This document shows, piece by piece, positions 3,015 through 5,215 of a stretch of 5,215 nt of DNA (positions are counted from its first letter, which is position 1; each line of letters opens with the position of its first letter). The notes beneath the pieces were generated by a model, which did no database searches, had not been told where the DNA came from, and was given only the letters and a program-made list of their open reading frames with translations. The position numbers were made by a program, and so were the translations under genes. Origin of the DNA: Treponema sp. (GTDB lineage: Bacteria > Spirochaetota > Spirochaetia > Treponematales > Breznakiellaceae); assembly GCA_031276685.1 (NCBI GenBank), contig JAISMQ010000116.1:1-5215 (forward strand), read 5' to 3'.

Positions 3015-5215
3015 ATGACCCTTTCAAAGATCTCCGGTTTCCTGTTATTGCCTTTGTACCTTGGTTTATGGGTTTCTCCGGTTCAAGCCCAAAGGCCGGC
3101 GGAGCAGGGGGACGATTTTCCCCTGCTGATCGGTACGGCGGAAGGTTTGTACGGCCTGAGCATGGAGGGGAATCTGCGGCCCCTGTGGCAGGGCGGCGAA
3201 GTGCGGAAGATCGTAGCGGCGGGGGATTCCTGGGCGCTCCTTTCCGAAGCGGGGATCCTCTGGTCAGACGACCTTCTGCGCTGGGAGGGCCGGAACCGGG
3301 GGCTTCCGGTAAAGACGGTCAAGGTCTTTGAAGACGGCGTAAAATCCTTTGTCCCGGTGCCGCAGGAGATAAAGGATCTGAAGGTCCACCCCGGCAACCC
3401 GGCGCTTATGGTGTGCGCCACGAAGGACGCGGTTTTTTTGTCCCGCGATTCGGGCCGTTCCTGGGCCAGCCTGGGCATGCCCCCCTATCAAACCAACGGC
3501 ATTAAGGCGGTGGCGGCGGCGTTCCTGCCGGATCTGACGATCTTCCTTTCCCACAGCATCTACGGGGTTCACTACCTGCAGCCCGACAAGCCGGGGGCCA
3601 AGTGGGCCGAGCTTAACAGCGGGATCGAAACGCTGGAAACAACGGACGACGCCGACGAGATTGCCGATATCCTGGTGGTCCAGGGATCGGCAGAGGCCCC
3701 GGCCCGCATCTACGTTTCCCAAAGTTTCCGCCGCCGGATCTACTCCCTGGATTGGGCCCGGAAACGCTTCCAGCTTGTCTGGGCCGGCGGCGCCGCGTTC
3801 GGCGCCATCGATTCCCTGGGCCCCGTCAGCGCCGGCCCCTCCCGTGCCGGTTCCACTGGCGTCGGTTCCGCCGGTTCCGCCCCGCTTGCGGGAATCCGCT
3901 TTGTGGGTGACGGCACAATCGGGGAGCTGGCCCTTTCCCAGGGTTCCGAACCGGGCTACCGGAGCCGGGAGGACATTCTGGATATTGTCCGGAACATCCC
4001 GATATACCTGGAACTGGACCCCCTGTGCCTGGTGATCCGCGCGCCGGGCCCGGAGGACTACAACCTGCCCCTGCCGGAAGGCTCCATCAACCTGAGCGAG
4101 TTGTGGCTGCTCGCCAGCGGGCAGGCCCCAAGGCCGGAAACCGCCTACGCCAAGGGCAAGGAGGGGCTGTACCTTCCGGTGAACCACGCCATGGAAAGCC
4201 GGACCCTGGCGCCCTACCTGGACCTTATCGACAAACACCGCCTGAATATGGTCGTTATCGACATGAAGGACGACTACGGCCGTCTGCGCTTTACCCCCAA
4301 CAACCCGCGAATCGCCGAGCAGGGCCGGGTATTCCGCCCCCTGGACATTGACGCCTTCCTGGCGCAGATGAAGGAACGGGGCATCTACACCGCCGCCCGG
4401 ATCGTGGTCTTTAAGGACCCGGTGCTGGCAAGCCGGGGCGGGGGGAAGTACGCGGTCTGGGATTCCCAAAGGGACAGGGCCTGGGCGGGCTACTACGATA
4501 CCCGCCGCAAAAAAACAACGCCGGAAGCCCAGGCGGAGGAAAAAAAGGGGCCCCTGGAAATCGAGATCCTCCCAGCCGCCGATGCGGACTACGAGATTCT
4601 CCGTACCTACTACGATGAGCGCTGGGTAGACCCCTACTCGGAGGAGGTATGGGACTACATCGCCAACATTGCTGCGGAACTCTACGCACGGGGCTTTGAC
4701 GAAATTCAGTTCGATTATATCCGCTTTCCCACAGACGGGGTCAATTTGGGGAATGCCCAGTACCGCTGGCAGGATCAGGGCATGGACATGGAGTCCGCCA
4801 TCGTGTCGTTTCTGCGGCATATCCGCGCCCGGCTGGACGCCCCCATTTCTATCGACATCTACGGCGCCAACGGCTGGTACCGCACGGGGGCACGCACGGG
4901 CCAGGAGGTGGAACTCCTTTCCCGCTATGTCGATGTGATCTGCCCCATGTACTACCCCAGCCACTTCGCCCAGGACTTTCTGGCCCAGGCCCCGGCGGAA
5001 CTGCGGCCCTATCGGATCTACAACCAGGGGGCCCGGCGTACCGCCTATATCGGCAGGGGCAGGATCGTTGTGCGGCCCTACGTGCAGGCCTTTTACCTCA
5101 ACGTCTCCTACGACCGTACTTACTACAACCTCGATTACGTGCGCCGCGAGGTAGAGGGGGTCCGGGACGCGGGCCGGGGGGGCCTTACCTACTGGAACAA
5201 CTCCGGCCGCTACGA
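3015..5215 (+). CDS. Exported BNR / DUF4015 glycoside-hydrolase-like protein, 3' end beyond window
   Basis: The frame is open from the ATG to the right edge (733 complete codons). Residues 1-25 form a signal peptide: Lys5, a hydrophobic core (SGFLLLPLYLGLWV) and VQA before Gln26. Residues ~38-250 are beta-rich, with a perfect Asp-box SRDSGRSW (143-150) and a degenerate one (WSDDLLRW, 83-90), as in BNR/sortilin-type propellers. A Gly/Ser/Ala/Pro linker spans ~257-292. From ~380 the DUF4015 (putative glycosyl hydrolase, TIM-barrel) domain runs: GLYLPVNHAM (384-393), VVIDMKDDYG (413-422), FDEIQFDYIRFP (561-572), ISIDIYG (611-617) and DVICPMYYPSHF (640-651), with carboxylates Asp416, Glu563 and Asp567 as likely functional acids. 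A charged insert (about 497-515, Lys/Glu-rich) breaks the barrel. The RVVRPYVQAFY and LTYWNNSGRY segments show the domain is nearly finished at the edge. No Shine-Dalgarno precedes the ATG, and TAA lies in frame at 3009. Catalytic activity is inferred only from fold family. Confidence 0.87.
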   Translation, partial: MTLSKISGFLLLPLYLGLWVSPVQAQRPAEQGDDFPLLIGTAEGLYGLSMEGNLRPLWQGGEVRKIVAAGDSWALLSEAGILWSDDLLRWEGRNRGLPVKTVKVFEDGVKSFVPVPQEIKDLKVHPGNPALMVCATKDAVFLSRDSGRSWASLGMPPYQTNGIKAVAAAFLPDLTIFLSHSIYGVHYLQPDKPGAKWAELNSGIETLETTDDADEIADILVVQGSAEAPARIYVSQSFRRRIYSLDWARKRFQLVWAGGAAFGAIDSLGPVSAGPSRAGSTGVGSAGSAPLAGIRFVGDGTIGELALSQGSEPGYRSREDILDIVRNIPIYLELDPLCLVIRAPGPEDYNLPLPEGSINLSELWLLASGQAPRPETAYAKGKEGLYLPVNHAMESRTLAPYLDLIDKHRLNMVVIDMKDDYGRLRFTPNNPRIAEQGRVFRPLDIDAFLAQMKERGIYTAARIVVFKDPVLASRGGGKYAVWDSQRDRAWAGYYDTRRKKTTPEAQAEEKKGPLEIEILPAADADYEILRTYYDERWVDPYSEEVWDYIANIAAELYARGFDEIQFDYIRFPTDGVNLGNAQYRWQDQGMDMESAIVSFLRHIRARLDAPISIDIYGANGWYRTGARTGQEVELLSRYVDVICPMYYPSHFAQDFLAQAPAELRPYRIYNQGARRTAYIGRGRIVVRPYVQAFYLNVSYDRTYYNLDYVRREVEGVRDAGRGGLTYWNNSGRY
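3846..3878 (+). repeat. Imperfect GGTTCC repeat coding the Gly/Ser linker
   Basis: GCCGGTTCC, GTCGGTTCC and GCCGGTTCC at 3846, 3861 and 3870 are in frame and code Ala/Val-Gly-Ser within the interdomain linker. Such repeats can change copy number by slippage, altering linker length without shifting frame. Confidence 0.4.

Noticed and set aside
2987..3331. 114-codon plus frame starting before the exported gene
   Set aside because: It is out of frame with the signal peptide and Asp-box reading frame, loses all homology and lacks a ribosome site.
4509..4516. A AAA AAC slippery-like heptamer in the exported gene
   Set aside because: The codon register is AAA AAA ACA, so the heptamer is not in the zero frame required for programmed -1 frameshifting.
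3264..4964. Open frame of 566 codons on the minus strand, opposite the exported hydrolase-like gene
   Set aside because: The plus frame has clear domain motifs and a signal peptide. The antisense frame shows no recognisable motif and is open because of GC-rich codon usage.
1..5215. CRISPR arrays, tRNA/rRNA genes, insertion sequences
   Set aside because: No regularly spaced repeats of array length, no cloverleaf or rRNA blocks, and no transposase motifs or terminal inverted repeats were seen on either strand.

Overview
The window is mostly GC-rich bacterial chromosome (about two thirds G+C in the longer genes) with one strongly AT-rich islet. The short group-III-like 6-phosphofructokinase, the HAD-IIA phosphatase and the exported DUF4015 glycoside-hydrolase-like protein would fit a Treponema-like spirochaete or an anaerobic gut bacterium with a similar gene set. 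There is no rRNA or other definitive marker, so this placement is tentative.

Layout. (1) 1-170, minus: N-terminal end of an ABC exporter with a fused membrane domain. Its promoter region (about 205-261) carries two copies of AATTAG-N6-CTAAC placed 22 bp apart over the putative -10, spacer and +1, which looks like a tandem repressor operator. (2) 273-630: a 61-residue two-helix membrane miniprotein of about 30 % G+C on the minus strand, preceded by a 15-codon ORF whose stop overlaps its start. (3) 637-936, plus: a relic of an AraC/PchR-type activator that keeps only the linker and first helix-turn-helix. (4) 961-1743, plus: an intact NagD/AraL-like HAD phosphatase, with a 5-codon leader frame overlapping its start. 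(5) 1824-2924, minus: a complete 6-phosphofructokinase, convergent with the HAD gene and separated from it by a likely terminator. (6) 3015 to the window end, plus: a secreted protein with a signal peptide, a BNR/Asp-box sensor-like region, a Gly/Ser/Ala linker and a DUF4015 TIM-barrel hydrolase-like domain, running off the right edge. It is divergent from the phosphofructokinase and has no Shine-Dalgarno. Its best promoter would put the transcript start at the ATG, so it may be leaderless.

How the parts fit. The phosphofructokinase is glycolytic and the HAD phosphatase may act on sugar phosphates or other small phosphoesters. The exported protein may act on cell-surface or external glycans. 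They share no operon, because every adjacent pair is convergent or divergent. On the left, an ABC exporter of the type often paired with PchR-like regulators lies near a dead PchR-like gene, which suggests a decayed regulatory unit later invaded or rearranged. No CRISPR, tRNA, rRNA, transposase or complete novel defence system is visible. The least explained items are the tandem operator, the AT-rich miniprotein with its coupled mini-ORF, and the BNR-DUF4015 fusion.
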